Assembly (NCBI GenBank): GCA_036877525.1
Contig: JAZGTH010000002.1
Span: forward strand, 2,960,001-3,024,000
From: Chromobotia macracanthus
Lineage: Eukaryota > Chordata > Actinopteri > Cypriniformes > Botiidae
Direction of reading: 5' to 3'
DNA: 64,000 bases
A program made the position numbers and the translations under genes. Numbering within the stretch: the stretch's first letter is position 1; the number at the start of each line of letters is the position of its first letter. Shown one piece after another: positions 48,401 through 59,530 of this stretch. The notes beneath the pieces were generated by a model. It was not told the origin of the DNA. It ran no database searches and saw only the letters and a list, made by a program, of their open reading frames with translations.

Positions 48401-49689
48401 CATCAATTGCATCTCATAAATGTTGTTCAGATTACACTTTTCAGTGTAATGATCTGAACTTATAATAAAGGCCTCTTTAACAGAAGTATTTAATAGATTT
48501 TCCAACTCTAGTTGTTAAAAATTAATTCGAGTCATATGCCAAAATTAGAAAGGAAAAAGTTTTAATGCTTTAAAAACACTTTTGTTTCTTGCAAACAGCA
48601 CCAGATATGCAGTGGTCTAAAACTTTATAACTGATCTGTGAAAAAGGGAAGCTACTGCTGGGTCACAAGTTCTTTTAATTAAGTGAATTGCCTGGCTGTT
48701 TTGAGACTCCTATCTGTCTGATCATTAAAATATCGAGGTTAACACATTGGTAAAATGTTAGCTTTTCCTTGCAAAATCACAAGATGACACAGGATTTGTT
48801 TTAAAAAATTTTCTTTAAGCATTGTATGTGGTAATTTGTTTATTGCAGTTTTTTTATGTTTTTATCACAAACGTGCATAGTACACATTTTCATATATTAA
48901 AATTATAAAATTATTTTGTCTAAAACAATATTTTAGAAATGTACAGTGTAGGGTAATGTACTGTCAGCATGTTGATGTACAGTCAGTTGGTCACCAGGCA
49001 AATGCCAGGGTATTTAAGACACTTACATGAAGGAACCTTGTATAGTTAAATGGACATGGAATTTTTTTAAAATTATCTTATTGTGTAAGAAGACAGTGTG
49101 AAATTATATGAAAGACATTAACCTAACACGGTGCTAGGATATACATACAAAACATAAACATTTGATTACATAATACCACAAATCATGTGAGAGTTATAGT
49201 GGATTTTATTCACTTTGTGTTGAAGGTCACTAAACGTTCAAGTTTTTTGTACAGAAACATTTTATTCCACTCAGTACTGCTATCCTACATCAGCAGTATT
49301 CCTACTTTTACCTCTAGAATTTGATAAAAATTGATTTTGACAAGTTGGCTCTGTGAAACATTTTCTCTGTTGTTTGACTTAAAGCCTGTTTATGAGTAAC
49401 TAAAATTTATATTTGTTCATAGCTACTAATGAGTTAACAGTGTTTGAATGTGAGAGTTTGGAGTCATAAACTTGCCCCCTGCCAAGAGCAGGGGGCTAAA
49501 TCTAGCTGATTGGAAGCACTCCTGGTGTAATTGTAGCCTAGTTAGTCCTGATTGCTTGTACAATGTTTAAATACAATAGAGTAGTGCTGCTAAAAATTAC
49601 TTGCATTGTTGTCGTTGTGGAAACAGGGTAATGTGTATTATATTGAAATTTAAATTTAACCTTATTAAAAAGCACATTGTACAAAATAA
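45444..49689. other. Unassigned intron, about 4.2 kb
   Basis: AT-rich with scattered short frames. The stretch 45530-45800 is GC-balanced but carries no recognised motif. A small inverted pair (gccccctgccaagagcaggg) lies near 49475. No exon or element recognised. Confidence 0.4.
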
Positions 49690-49890
49690 ACCTATAGACA
49701 TAATAGAGGGACCTGAACCATATCTAGGGTCTAGAATATCATAACGACTGAAGGTTATGACCTATGCAGTCAACAACCCCTTAGCAATGACATATTAATG
49801 TCATTAATTTACTAACAACCACTCAGAACACCATAGCAACCACATAGCAAAACACCCTAACATTGTGGTGTAGAGTTTTGCAAGACATTT
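49690..49890. repeat. Fish repeat with 'agcaaccac' units
   Basis: aacaaccactcagaacacca, tagcaaccacatagcaaaac is a degraded version of a common cyprinid minisatellite-like repeat. A shorter relative is at 59925-59985. Confidence 0.5.
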
Positions 49891-50399
49891 TCTTTAGGAA
49901 ATATAATATCTAGTTCTGTTACGTTTGAATCAGTTATACTGGATTGACATGGGTGTTCATAGTGGTAACATTTCCAACTCTGACACTAAGAGCATTTTAG
50001 AAGACTTGCAAGAAGCAGACAATATTTTTAGAAATCAGAGACGCATCTCTTGCTAGAATAAATAATAAGTACCATAATTATGGTGTCAGACAGAGAGTGA
50101 CACTAAACATAAATGGCTGACTGTGGCGTCAGGCTGCAGGTCACTTGCTGTTATTATTACTTGGTGCAGCTGCCGGCAAGCATAGCATGCCTGAGAAAGT
50201 TGTCACAGAATCCATAACGCACTGAAAATGGAAAGCTAACTGTACCGTAGGAATGGAATTATAAAGCTTCTACAAGGTCATAGCAGAATATCTTGACCAC
50301 AACCTATCTAAAGGTGATTTTATGACTTGTCAGGCTTGTAACCCTGCCAGTTCATCAGGATACTTGTCCAGAAGATAACAAGGTAGAAGAAACCGGATC
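49891..50399. other. Unassigned intron
   Basis: Nothing recognised. Confidence 0.4.
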
Positions 50400-51138
50400 A
50401 ATCCTGAGGGTATAGAACCTTGTAAAAGTATTGGGTGTGGCCCAGCCCACAGCTATACATGTCTGCTAAAGGGATGCCTTTCACAAGGACTCAAGATGAG
50501 GCTATCCCACTAGTTGGAAAGAACAGCAGTCCACACAAAAAAAAGCCACTTCAGGGCATAGAGCTGCCTAGTAGATGGGGCCTCTAGCCTAAATGATAGT
50601 GTGGTAAATCACCTAGGTCTTCCGTGTCCCATCCAGAGACCAGACATGGAGGTTCAAGAGGTCTGGCCTGTGGTGACAGATCATGCCCTGCCCCTAAGAA
50701 AGAAGGTCCTTCCTCAGGAGAATGCACTAGGGAGAAGCTGTTGCAGCTCTGAGAACCAAGTCCAATTGGGCCAAAAGGGGCCACAGTCAAGACTTGCTCC
50801 TCCCTGACTTTGCACAGAATCTGTGCAATCAGGCTCACTGGGGAAAAGCATACTTGCACAGACCCGGGGCCAACTGTGCACTAAGTTGAGGGAGCATTGG
50901 TCAGAGCATACAAAAGCAGGCAATAGTTAGATTCCTGGCGTGCGAAGAGATCCGCCTGTGCCACTCCGAACCAGACCCATATAAGCTGGACCGCTTGAGA
51001 GTGGACTTCAACCTTCACAGGACTGACCCTATAGGAGGAGGTGTTGGGTGAGCTGAGATATGCCCACATATCGGAGTGATAGCCACACGATATGTACCCC
51101 AGCGTCATGCCCACCTCAGGACTCAGTTCTGTAACCAA
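50400..51138 (-). mobile_element. DIRS retrotransposon remnant: RNase H/connection with recombinase tail
   Basis: Minus-strand: SQAVQLIWVWFGVAQADLFA (about 51030), then NAPST..AHSWPR-like trace, FSPVSLIAQILCKVREEQ and HDLSPQARPLEPPCLVSGWD (50859-50584). Then after a deletion GLGHTQYFYK-like traces of the CRAxGWATP block near 50500-50420. It matches the same domain as the plus-strand copy at 6030-7210. Inactive. Its edge is only about 360 bp from the prdm16 exon. Confidence 0.78.
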
Positions 51139-51480
51139 TGCTGAAGTGATGTTATAAAATGATCAGAGTCACTTTTAAACGACTACATACATAATGTACT
51201 GCTTTCATCTTTTGCAGTTCTTTTGTGTACTACATTTACATTGCATTCACATTAGTGGATGTTCAGACCCAAGTAATTCCTAATCAATAGCGGTAAGTTT
51301 CTTCCTGCATTTCATCCAGTTGAATATCCTGTTTGATTCAAGACCATAATACAGAAGTAAAATGGGGTACAAATGATGTGTGAGGTCAACTGTGATATGC
51401 AATGGGAATGATTTTTTATTGGTTGGAGAGCATCTGAAATGCTTTTTGTCTTTTATGCTGTTAATGTATTGCCAATACGT
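51139..51480. other. Intron 1 end, upstream of the acceptor
   Basis: Contains possible branch-point-type sequences such as tgttaatgt at about 51458. No further exon. An open frame from 51380 reaches the acceptor by chance. Confidence 0.45.
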
Positions 51481-51500
51481 GCCTTTGCATTGTCTTTCAG
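51481..51500 (+). other. 3' splice site (acceptor) of the prdm16-like exon
   Basis: A pyrimidine-rich run followed by tgtctttcag ends exactly where homology to the PRDM16 linker begins. The exon starts at the second base of a GAT codon, so one codon base comes from the preceding exon, as expected for the family's exon 1/2 junction. Confidence 0.85.
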
Positions 51501-51850
51501 ATGACAGCGAGGCGGTAGACAGCATGTATGACACAGAACCTAATTTTATGACCGGCGAAAGCGCAGAAGAGGAAACAGAAGACAGCATCATGTCCCCTAT
51601 TGTAGTGGGGCCCACATCCCCTCAGCCCTGCAACGAGGACTTCACTCCTAAAGAGGGGTCACCCTACGAGGTGCCTGTCTACATTCCTGATGATATTCCC
51701 ATCCCTTCTGACCTGGAACTTAGAGAGTCGTCTGTCCCAGGGGCTGGCCTTGGAATCTGGGCAAAAGCTGAAATTCGAATGGGGGAATGCTTTGGACCAT
51801 ACAATGGGATGCAGAGTGTCAAAGATAAAGACATGAATTACGGATGGGAG
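51501..51850 (+). CDS. prdm16: Internal coding exon of a PRDM3/16 family gene, probably prdm16 (exon 2: N-terminal linker plus start of PR domain)
   Basis: Known family role: PRDM16 is a nuclear PR/SET-domain zinc-finger transcription regulator and histone methyltransferase relative acting in brown-fat, craniofacial, cardiac and neural/haematopoietic stem-cell programmes. Seen here: 350 bp, phase-1 acceptor side and phase-0 donor side, 116 complete codons without a stop. It encodes an acidic linker (AEEETEDSIMSPIVVGPTSP), the family-diagnostic FTPKEGSPYE followed by VYIPDDIPIP, then the PR-domain start LELRESSVPGAGLGIWAK (from about 51713), ending in NYGWE at the donor. The rest of the PR domain and all zinc fingers must lie in later exons outside the window. 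The linker (EDS.MSPI.VGP.SP) fits PRDM16 better than MECOM/PRDM3, which is the main alternative. Exon 1 (about a dozen codons in relatives) was not found here. The frame happens to stay open upstream to 51380, but splice signals and homology place the exon start at 51501. Confidence 0.88.
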
Positions 51851-51858
51851 GTATGTGG
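51851..51858 (+). other. 5' splice site (donor) of the prdm16-like exon
   Basis: The sequence gag|gtatgtgg follows the GWE codons. Homology stops here and the open frame continues only into lineage-unlike residues before a stop at 51905. The exon ends on a codon boundary (phase 0). Confidence 0.85.
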
Positions 51859-54800
51859 AAATAATTTGATGTGGTGTAAATTTTACACTTTGATTTTATT
51901 GGCATAATTAGTTAATTAAAAGATATTTGATAAATTTTGGTCCTGTCCCACATAGCTCATTTTGTATAAAAAATGAAAATCATGAAGGACCTAGGGTGTC
52001 CCATTTGATGTTTTATTATTTGAAATAGTGCTCATAAGTCTCCTTCCCCTTCTACAAAGGTAGGATTGGTGTAGTATACTATGAAGCAGTCTACTTCACA
52101 ATAGGGGTTGCACTGACTTGTTTATTAGTTCTGGCAGTAGTTGACGCATTGGGTTTGTGTTAAATGATGGACCACATGACTTCAGTTGCACTCCTAGTAT
52201 ACATATAGGAGAAAAATTCCTCCCTTCACATAGACAACTGTACTGTACTTTTAGTATGGTTGGAGCTAAATTCTGCAAGGCAATTGCCCTCCAGGAGCAG
52301 AACTGGACACCCCTGGTCTAAACTGAGATGACACAGGGGCTGTACTGTTTCAAGTCCCAATTTGATGATAGGGAGTAATATCTCTGTGGTGACTAGCTCA
52401 TAGGCTGAAAGCACATTATAGAGTAAAAATGTTCATTCCATATTTCTGTATTTTTTCTCATCTTTTTTCTTTTCCATCCATCCTTGAATTCCATTTAATG
52501 CCAATTTTTAAAACTTTGATTACTAAAGATAGCAGCTTTTCTCCTATGCCTACATCTATTAGAATACACCCATTTGGACATGATATGAGTTATAGGAGAT
52601 GCGTGACATTTGCATGAAGCCATATTGAACTATTACTTTTCATTTCAACATGACATTGGAGGACATTAAAGTTGTTTCGGTAAGCTCAATAGGGCACAGG
52701 CAGATTCCTGCTCTATGGCTGATCAGATGAGGGCTGTTTGCTTGTTTACTGCCAATCCCCTGTTACTGTGTTAATGAATAACACCTTTTATTAGACAACT
52801 GCCATAGTTGTCCACAACAACATATCAACAACGGAAGTAGCAATCTCACTCACATAATAGTCTTTACTTACTCTCAGTATACTATACACAAACTTATATT
52901 CAGAACACTATAGCATAGAAATATTACAGTTATACAAATATCAGAATGTATAACCATGACTAAAACTTAACATCCCTCACACCCATACTATACTCTATTC
53001 ATATATACTGTACTATTCATTCCTTTAAAATCACATGATTTATTCATTACATTCAATTCATTCATTACATGATCACATGAGAAAGATAATTGACTAAAGA
53101 TAGTCCAAATCATCTTAAAGAGTACAATGATAATGATCTAGGTAAATTGTTTGTACTGTGTGCAACTTAACAAAGTATTTTGTGGTCACCTGACCTCACT
53201 ATGTTCCATGTTTTCAAACCTTCATTGTCGTTACACTCTTAAGAAAATACTTTCGACATGCCTGGATTTATTTCCTAAAACAACACTGTAACTCTCCAGT
53301 TGCTTTGGGTTGGATTCGCCATTAATGATGCTTGTAAAAATCAGACCCAGAAAGACATCTGTTGGATCATCTATGACAAACCATCTATTTAAATGATACT
53401 TGCTACAAGCTCCCTGAAAACTGGTTTAAAACAGTATGTTTCCTTGATTTGAAATTTCCTTTCATTTCATGTCACAATTTCATTTTTTTAGTTATCTGCA
53501 TTTTAAAGGTAATGCATGTATGTTTCCATTATTAAACCACTATCTTCTTTTTTAGCTTAAATATGCAGAGACAGCTATAAAGCTTTTTTAGGTTGATTTT
53601 GCTATTTGAAGTGTAAATATTGTAGCTTTGTGTCATTTTGAAACATTGCCTTGTTTAATGGAACATCCTGCCTGACACAGCAACGGTGGCTCAAACAGTG
53701 CCATAAGTTTGGCACGGGACTATATGTTTGTCCAGCCAATGAGAGACAAGGAATTTGAGAAACCTGTTTAAAGACAGTAACCTCTTTAAAACAGCTATTT
53801 TTTATGTTAATAGAGAAATTACACAGTTTTCTTTCAAGACTCTTCTTTCAAGTTGTTTGGCAACAATTTCAGAAAACATTTGCTTAAAAAGGATGAGGAA
53901 AAAATAACCATGTCTGTCTGCTTTAGCCACAACCTGTTTGACTTGTGTGGCAGAAGGGTTCTGTACTCTTTCTGTATAAGAGATAGTAATAACAATCAGA
54001 CATACATAACCATTATTGTCTGTTGTAGGACTCGCCTACGTCAGTATGTCGCTCCACAACAACAGCATGCAGTATATTGAGAGGTGTTAATAGAACTGGC
54101 CAGGCAACCAGGCCACAATGAGTCAAAAATACACAGATACCTACACCATGCTTGGATGTGCATATGGTTTGTCATGACTGGAAAACATGGATGGTAACAT
54201 GATTTTTCATGCTAGATTCAAAGCAGACTAGCTTAGCTTGAAATTAGCTTGAGAAATATAATTAGGATAAAATGACATAATACACACAAATACTGCATTG
54301 TTTTAAAAATGTAATTACACTGTTTTGATACTTTCATGGATACTTTTATGGTAAACATGGAAACAATTGTGAAAATGGCTTAAAACATATTAAATTGTGT
54401 TTTTATTTGAATTAAAAAATGTTAAGAGTTTTCTGTGAGGTATAGGTTTAGGGGAGGGGTTAGGAAATCAATATAAAATATAATATAAAATCAATATAAA
54501 AATCGTAATGCATCTAGAGTACACGTAAACCGCATATGCAAGTGTGTGTGTGTATTGCTGCTGCAGGTGTGGGTTAATGAGCAGCGTCTGCAGGTGGATC
54601 AAAAAATATTCTGCTGTCTGTTCCTTGGGCTGTCCCATCTCGACTGAAGAGGTGTTAACTCAGACAGACAGCTCAATCTCAGAGACACTTAGCTCCAGGG
54701 CTTGGCTCCCACAGACTCTCTCTCTATTTACAAAGCACAAATCAGGAACAAGAGACAGAGCCCATCTATTTTAAAACCATTATGATTTCCTTTATCACAA

Positions 54801-55528
54801 CATATCATAACAGTGAACCTGATCACAGAAAGTTCAGATGGCTAAATGGGCTGTGTGGTCCCAGGTGAAGGGTTTATAGCCAGTGGCCCTGTCAAGTTAG
54901 AGGCTTGATAGTGTGATGGCACTAGCTGGGGTATTGATGGAAGTGCTGTACACACTATAGAACAGGAAGAGGAGTGCTGACAATCCAATGTAATATGCTG
55001 TCAGATTAGTTCCATAGGGGACTGCTGTCACAGTGCCTCTGTGTGTGTCAATCTACTGCTAGACAAATCTAGAGGGGACAGTGTGATCACAGAATGTGTT
55101 TGTTTATTACCTATTAATTTATTTATTGTTTATTTATTGATAGTTTGCTGTCAAAATGTCATTATGACAATTATACTTTGCACGCATTATTGGAAGCAAA
55201 ATTTACTGGTCATGCGTTATTATGTTCATCATTCCAAAAAAAAAAATACAGCTGTTACCGGTTTAATTGAGTTTACAGCAAACCTTTTATTTTACATTTT
55301 ATTCATGGGTAAAACAAAAAAGCAAAAGAGTTTTAGTGAATCTGAGAAGGTCAAAGCTGGTGATAGCATTTCTTTACAAACTAGATGAATGATGTATACA
55401 CACATCATGCTCTGACAGTGTCAGTGGGTGTGGCAGATGTGATGTTAAACCCATTCTGACCTCAGCAATGACTTTTAGTGTCATTTAACATCATATTTTA
55501 CTTACCTGTCCCTTTCATCTGTTGTGAA
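51859..55528. other. Unassigned intron 2 sequence
   Basis: No next exon of the PR domain found. AT-rich with a few GC-balanced patches (54540-54760 and 54840-55070). Short open frames have no recognised domain. Confidence 0.45.
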
Positions 55529-55550
55529 GAAAGAAAGAAAGAAAGAAAGA
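55529..55550. repeat. (GAAA)n microsatellite
   Basis: Five to six tandem AAGA units. Confidence 0.95.
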
Positions 55551-56689
55551 CAATAACAAAATTTAATTTGTTATTGTGGAAGAGTGTAAATAAAAAAATA
55601 TAAATGTTTTTTTATAGATTTGTTTAGTTATGTCTTTTAAATTTTAAATGTATCAAAAATGTTTTAAAGACAGTTTTGTGTCCTTTATATAACCAAAAGA
55701 AGTTAAAAAATTTAAATAACCTTTCAGTTATAAAGTTGTAAAATAAAGATTTAATGTAAGAGTGAAGAAACACACACATGCCATTTACATTTACATATAA
55801 GATTCAAGTGGTGCCAAGCTACCAATTCAACTGTTTTCATTTTCTGCATTCAAGGAATAACCACTCATTGATTTTGCCAGCATAGCTCACTAGACAGTGC
55901 ACAGCATTCAAAGTATGTTCTTTGTACTTCCACTGGATTCACTTCCGGTTCTGCAGGTATCCCAAACAAGCATGCACTAGTTTTATGTCAGCAGTTCTCT
56001 ATTTTCCCACCTCTTCAAAGGATTTGACCTAGGGATGACTTTGCTGCAATGCAAACTCTCTATTTGCCTTCATGACACTTTTCCACATTAACATTCATCC
56101 AGGTGAACAAAGTTTGCCCCTGCCCTTTTCTCTTATTTGTCATGCTGTTGACTTAGTTATACTTGCTGCTGGAAAGGTTCCTGAGCCTTTGGTCTATGTG
56201 ACAGATGTTTTATTCGCTGTGGTGGTTTCTCATATTTTTACCTGAATTCTTTTGTTTCCCCATCCACCTGTGACAGACAGCTTTCTTGCCCATAGTTGAC
56301 TTTCTTAGTCATTATGCTAACATCTCTCTCCACTTGAATACCACATGCCCTGGCACTATCTATCCTCATACCACCATTGAGATCTCTGTGTGCAAGCCTT
56401 TTTGTGAAATTGCTGAGGAAGTGAAGATAGTACTTTTGTGGAGATAGAACTCAGCTGGCACAGTTGCAGCTCATCTGTTCAATTTGTCAAATGCTGTTTT
56501 GTTCTTGTATAAAAGGTAAACAGAGTTAATTAATAATAAATTAATAATGCTAATGGTTTTTGGTTTGGAGGAAAAAGTATGATTGGAAATTAGACCATTT
56601 TTAAGATTTAGGTAAACAATTGGTAATAGGTGATAGTTTACCACTGTAGTCAAAAACAAAATTTCTCTTGGTCAGTGTATGTGTATGTG
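55551..56689. other. Unassigned intron
   Basis: A possible very diverged SINE (catttacatttacatata at 55785, tagctcactagacagtgcac at 55885) but too degraded to call. Rest unrecognised. Confidence 0.35.
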
Positions 56690-57015
56690 CAGTACCGCCA
56701 CTCCCTATACACAGTACACAGTTTGCCTAGGGCACCAATCCCCAGGGGCGCATCATCCCAGTTGCTCAAAGAAAACTGTATTCTGTATTAAGTATATGTA
56801 AAATGATAAAAAAATGCATTTTACGATGAACGCAGTAGACGGTACTGTACACATGATGCGCCATTCCCGCATCTGCGCCCTCACCTCATGTTTGCGGCTG
56901 ACTGCAAATGATCATAATTGATCATTAACTATGAAAAGACATCAGCAGTCTGCCACCGAGAAAAAATAAAAAATAAAAGCCCAAGATGAAGCATCCAGCA
57001 GATGACATATTTAAG
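56690..57015 (+). mobile_element. Possible hAT-type DNA transposon fragment (leader and transposase N-terminus)
   Basis: agtttgcctagggcaccaat and ccccaggggcgcatcatccc followed by a start ATG at 56933 reading MKRHQQSATEKK then a stop. This resembles the 5' leader and basic N-terminus of fish hAT-type (TTF/ZMYM-like zinc-finger) transposases. Only about a dozen codons remain. No terminal inverted repeats identified. Confidence 0.4.
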
Positions 57016-58199
57016 TGTTGAGTTTTGATTCAATTTATTATTGTTTATTTTGATAACATTTAATCTTTTAAAATGTTTTATTTAATATGTGTAAATTTAG
57101 TTTGTATTTTTTTGTTTTGCTGTAGTGCTACAATTGTAATTGGTAAATAATACAATATAAATACAATTGATTTATTTATTTACTTTGATTTATTACTACT
57201 TACTAAGTTGACTGAACTAATTTGATTGAGTAAACTGAACTGAGTCAATTGAACTGAGTAATGGAGTCTCCCAAAACTTGCATATTTATGTTTATAATAT
57301 AACTTTGTGTGTATGTAGTAGATAAAATGTATGTTTACCTAACTTGGCACTAATGTACTTAAATTCATTTCTTCAAATGATTAATCATTATTTTAAGTTC
57401 AAAACATTTGAAATCTAAAGTTTATGGATTTTGAAGGTAAATAAGTTTATTTTATATTTTATATTACCTTATAAGTATATTATATATATATAGTAAATTA
57501 CTATATTAACAGTGCAGGGTGAGAAAGGGGCACATCACAGGCAGGACTCAAAATCAAATTTTCCACATAAACACAATTTAAACCTTGGCAAATGACTACT
57601 GTGCCACAGCTTCAACATCAGATCTGCTGTTGATTTTTTCTTTGACAAAATAAGATATACATCATTCATGTAGAAACATTTGAAAGGGTTCCATTTGTAG
57701 TAAATATAACTCAAAGTTTTAGCAAAAAGTCTATGTAAAACATTTGTTGGAAAAGATATTGTGATCACATACCACCTGTTGTGCAAATATGCTCACTTTT
57801 CTTTCAGCATGGCATAAATCAACGTCTGTGTGGTCTTTGACATTGCTGTTGACCTACGTTTGGTTTTGCATCATTGGCAGCCAACTTATGTTTATGTACA
57901 AAGAGAAGGCACAAGTCAAAAACACTGTAATATCTTCCACATTTATTTTATGGAGGTTTTAAACATGTCATTAGCCAATTTAATCAAATTTTCTTAGTTT
58001 TCAGAGCACTTGAGTGGGACAGATTACACCTAATATTAAACATATGGTCCATGTTGCTGCAGACACACCAAAGTAGCATTTTAGCATAGGGATGGTTGCC
58101 TTTCCTACGTCTTACCAAAACATTGTCAGTTATTCCCAGGAACATGGTAGTTGATTGTTGGGGTATCGCGGAATTGCTAGGCTCCACCTTTACCCAGTC
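57016..58199. other. Unassigned intron
   Basis: Very AT-rich to about 57500. Nothing recognised afterwards. Confidence 0.4.
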
Positions 58200-58634
58200 A
58201 CATCGTTCATCATCTCCTGAGTTTCAGTTATAACCAGCTTTATAACCAGCTGCCATCAATCATATCATCATCCCAGCCCCATTTCTAAGGAAATTTCACA
58301 CACTCACTGTATGGTCTTTTCTATGGTTAGGACTGTTATCTGTTGGTTTGATACTCACTTGAAGTCCATTTACCTTTGTGTTCCTCTCTTCGTTCCGCTT
58401 ACCTCTCCAGTCTCCTCACCCCAGTTCATTCTTGTTTCTCAGTCTCTATGAACTCTACCTACAAAGAAAAGTTACTTTCATTAAGAGTGATTGTTTAAAG
58501 GACTGTCTAAGGTTTTGCACCCTAGCATCTGCCAGTGGTTTGGATGTGTGCGGTCTCCTTATAATGTTCAGACAAGGATTATCTTTTCAATTATGGCTGC
58601 ATCTCACTGCATACAATGATACCATCCTGAAACC
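58200..58634 (+). repeat. Putative Gypsy LTR/leader region
   Basis: It directly precedes the Gypsy coding remnant on the same strand. The pyrimidine-rich part (ttcctctcttcgttccgctt) and following sequence have no coding feature. Assignment rests mostly on position. Confidence 0.4.
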
Positions 58635-59345
58635 ATGCAGGTAGAATCTACAGACCTATCTTTGGCAGAGCATAGGCGACAGTTGACCCAGGGGCTATGT
58701 CTCTATGGCGGTGCAACCAGGCATGTCATAATTGCATGCCCCATCAGACCACCACACCCTTTGGTGAATTATACCCAAATATCTTGTTTCAGTACCTCTC
58801 CTCTTACTACCCAAGTGTTTATTACTGCAGCTGATGTATCTCTTCCATTCACCACACTTATCAACTGTGGATTAGATGGGACCTTCATCTCTAGCACCCT
58901 CTGCCACCAGTTCTCCAAAAGATCTTCAGTGAGAGACATTACAAAGCCAAATCTATAACTAAGAAACTTCTAAAACGTGTTAACATCAAGTTCTGTGTTG
59001 GTCCTCTTCATCTATGTGTGGGAATTCTCAATCAAGAAATTCACCTACTGGTTCTGGAGAACTCCACCACTGGCATTTTCTAGGGCTGACTGTGGTTAAT
59101 TAAACATCATCCTCGAACACTTTAGAGTTACAGTCTACACTGAGTTGGACCTCCAATATCTGGTGGACTGGGAGAGCTATGATCTTGAGGAACGCCCCTG
59201 GATTCCAAGAGAGGATATACTGGAATCCTGATCTACTTACCTCCTTCCACACTGCTCACCCAGAGAAACTTGCACTACATGGCAGAGGTCATCCGCCTCG
59301 TTGTCGGTGCCCTCTGCCCTCAGGAGCAGGCCGTGTAGGGGGGTA
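58635..59345 (+). mobile_element. Ty3/Gypsy (chromovirus-type) remnant: gag zinc-knuckle, protease, chromodomain
   Basis: First frame (58635-58958): GLCLYGGATRHVIIACPIRP is a gag zinc-knuckle block with its second cysteine changed, followed by ADVSLPFTTLINCGLDGTFI, corresponding to the aspartic protease active-site region with the D(S/T)G triad degraded to NCG. The integrase-terminal part appears at about 59140-59345: YLVDWESYDLEERPWIPRED, LTSFHTAHPEK, then a basic and GAGR tail, typical of the C-terminal chromodomain of fish Gypsy elements. RT, RNase H and the integrase core are deleted in between. Frameshifts are present, so it is inactive. Confidence 0.75.
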
Positions 59346-59530
59346 TTGTCAGGGAATCACCATTGATTGTCAAAGAGTTTATTTGTTTATACTTACCTGT
59401 ATGTTCAGTGTGTGTTTCCTGACAGGGGTAGCAAATTACATGTCAAGATTTATTAGTGCACTGATGCCTTATAATTTGTTCATAATCAGTTACCCTATCT
59501 TTTAATTAATCATGCACTTTAATTAACTCT
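59346..59530 (+). repeat. Putative 3' LTR start of the Gypsy remnant
   Basis: The pol end is followed by tgtcagggaatcaccattga and tgtgtttcctgacaggggta. The position right after the chromodomain tail, starting TGTCA, fits an LTR start. No matching left copy was demonstrated. Confidence 0.4.

Larger units (their letters stand above)
1..51500 (+). other. prdm16: Distal part of prdm16 intron 1 (inferred)
   Basis: No host coding exon was recognised before 51501. In vertebrate PRDM16 and MECOM genes the first coding exon holds only about a dozen codons (MRSK-type start) and is separated from exon 2 by a very long intron. The content here fits intron: AT-rich, microsatellites, decayed mobile elements in both orientations, and scattered moderate-GC blocks. 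An alternative is that part of this stretch lies upstream of an internal promoter, which sequence alone cannot exclude. Confidence 0.7.

Noticed and set aside
49690..49890. Possible CRISPR-like or tandem array of agcaaccac units
   Set aside because: Irregular, degraded unit spacing; known style of fish minisatellite-like repeat; eukaryotic context.
51380..51500. In-frame upstream extension of the exon beginning MRS, superficially like the family's MRSK start
   Set aside because: A strong acceptor at 51500 lies in the middle. The 40 upstream residues show no family similarity, and the normal short exon 1 reads differently after MRS. The open frame is chance.
55785..55925. Fourth tRNA-type SINE
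   Set aside because: Only short matching pieces in uncertain order; too degraded to support.
58635..59345. Domesticated gag/protease host gene
   Set aside because: Active-site and zinc-knuckle residues are degraded, frameshifts are present, and sequence jumps to the chromodomain. A decayed element fits better.
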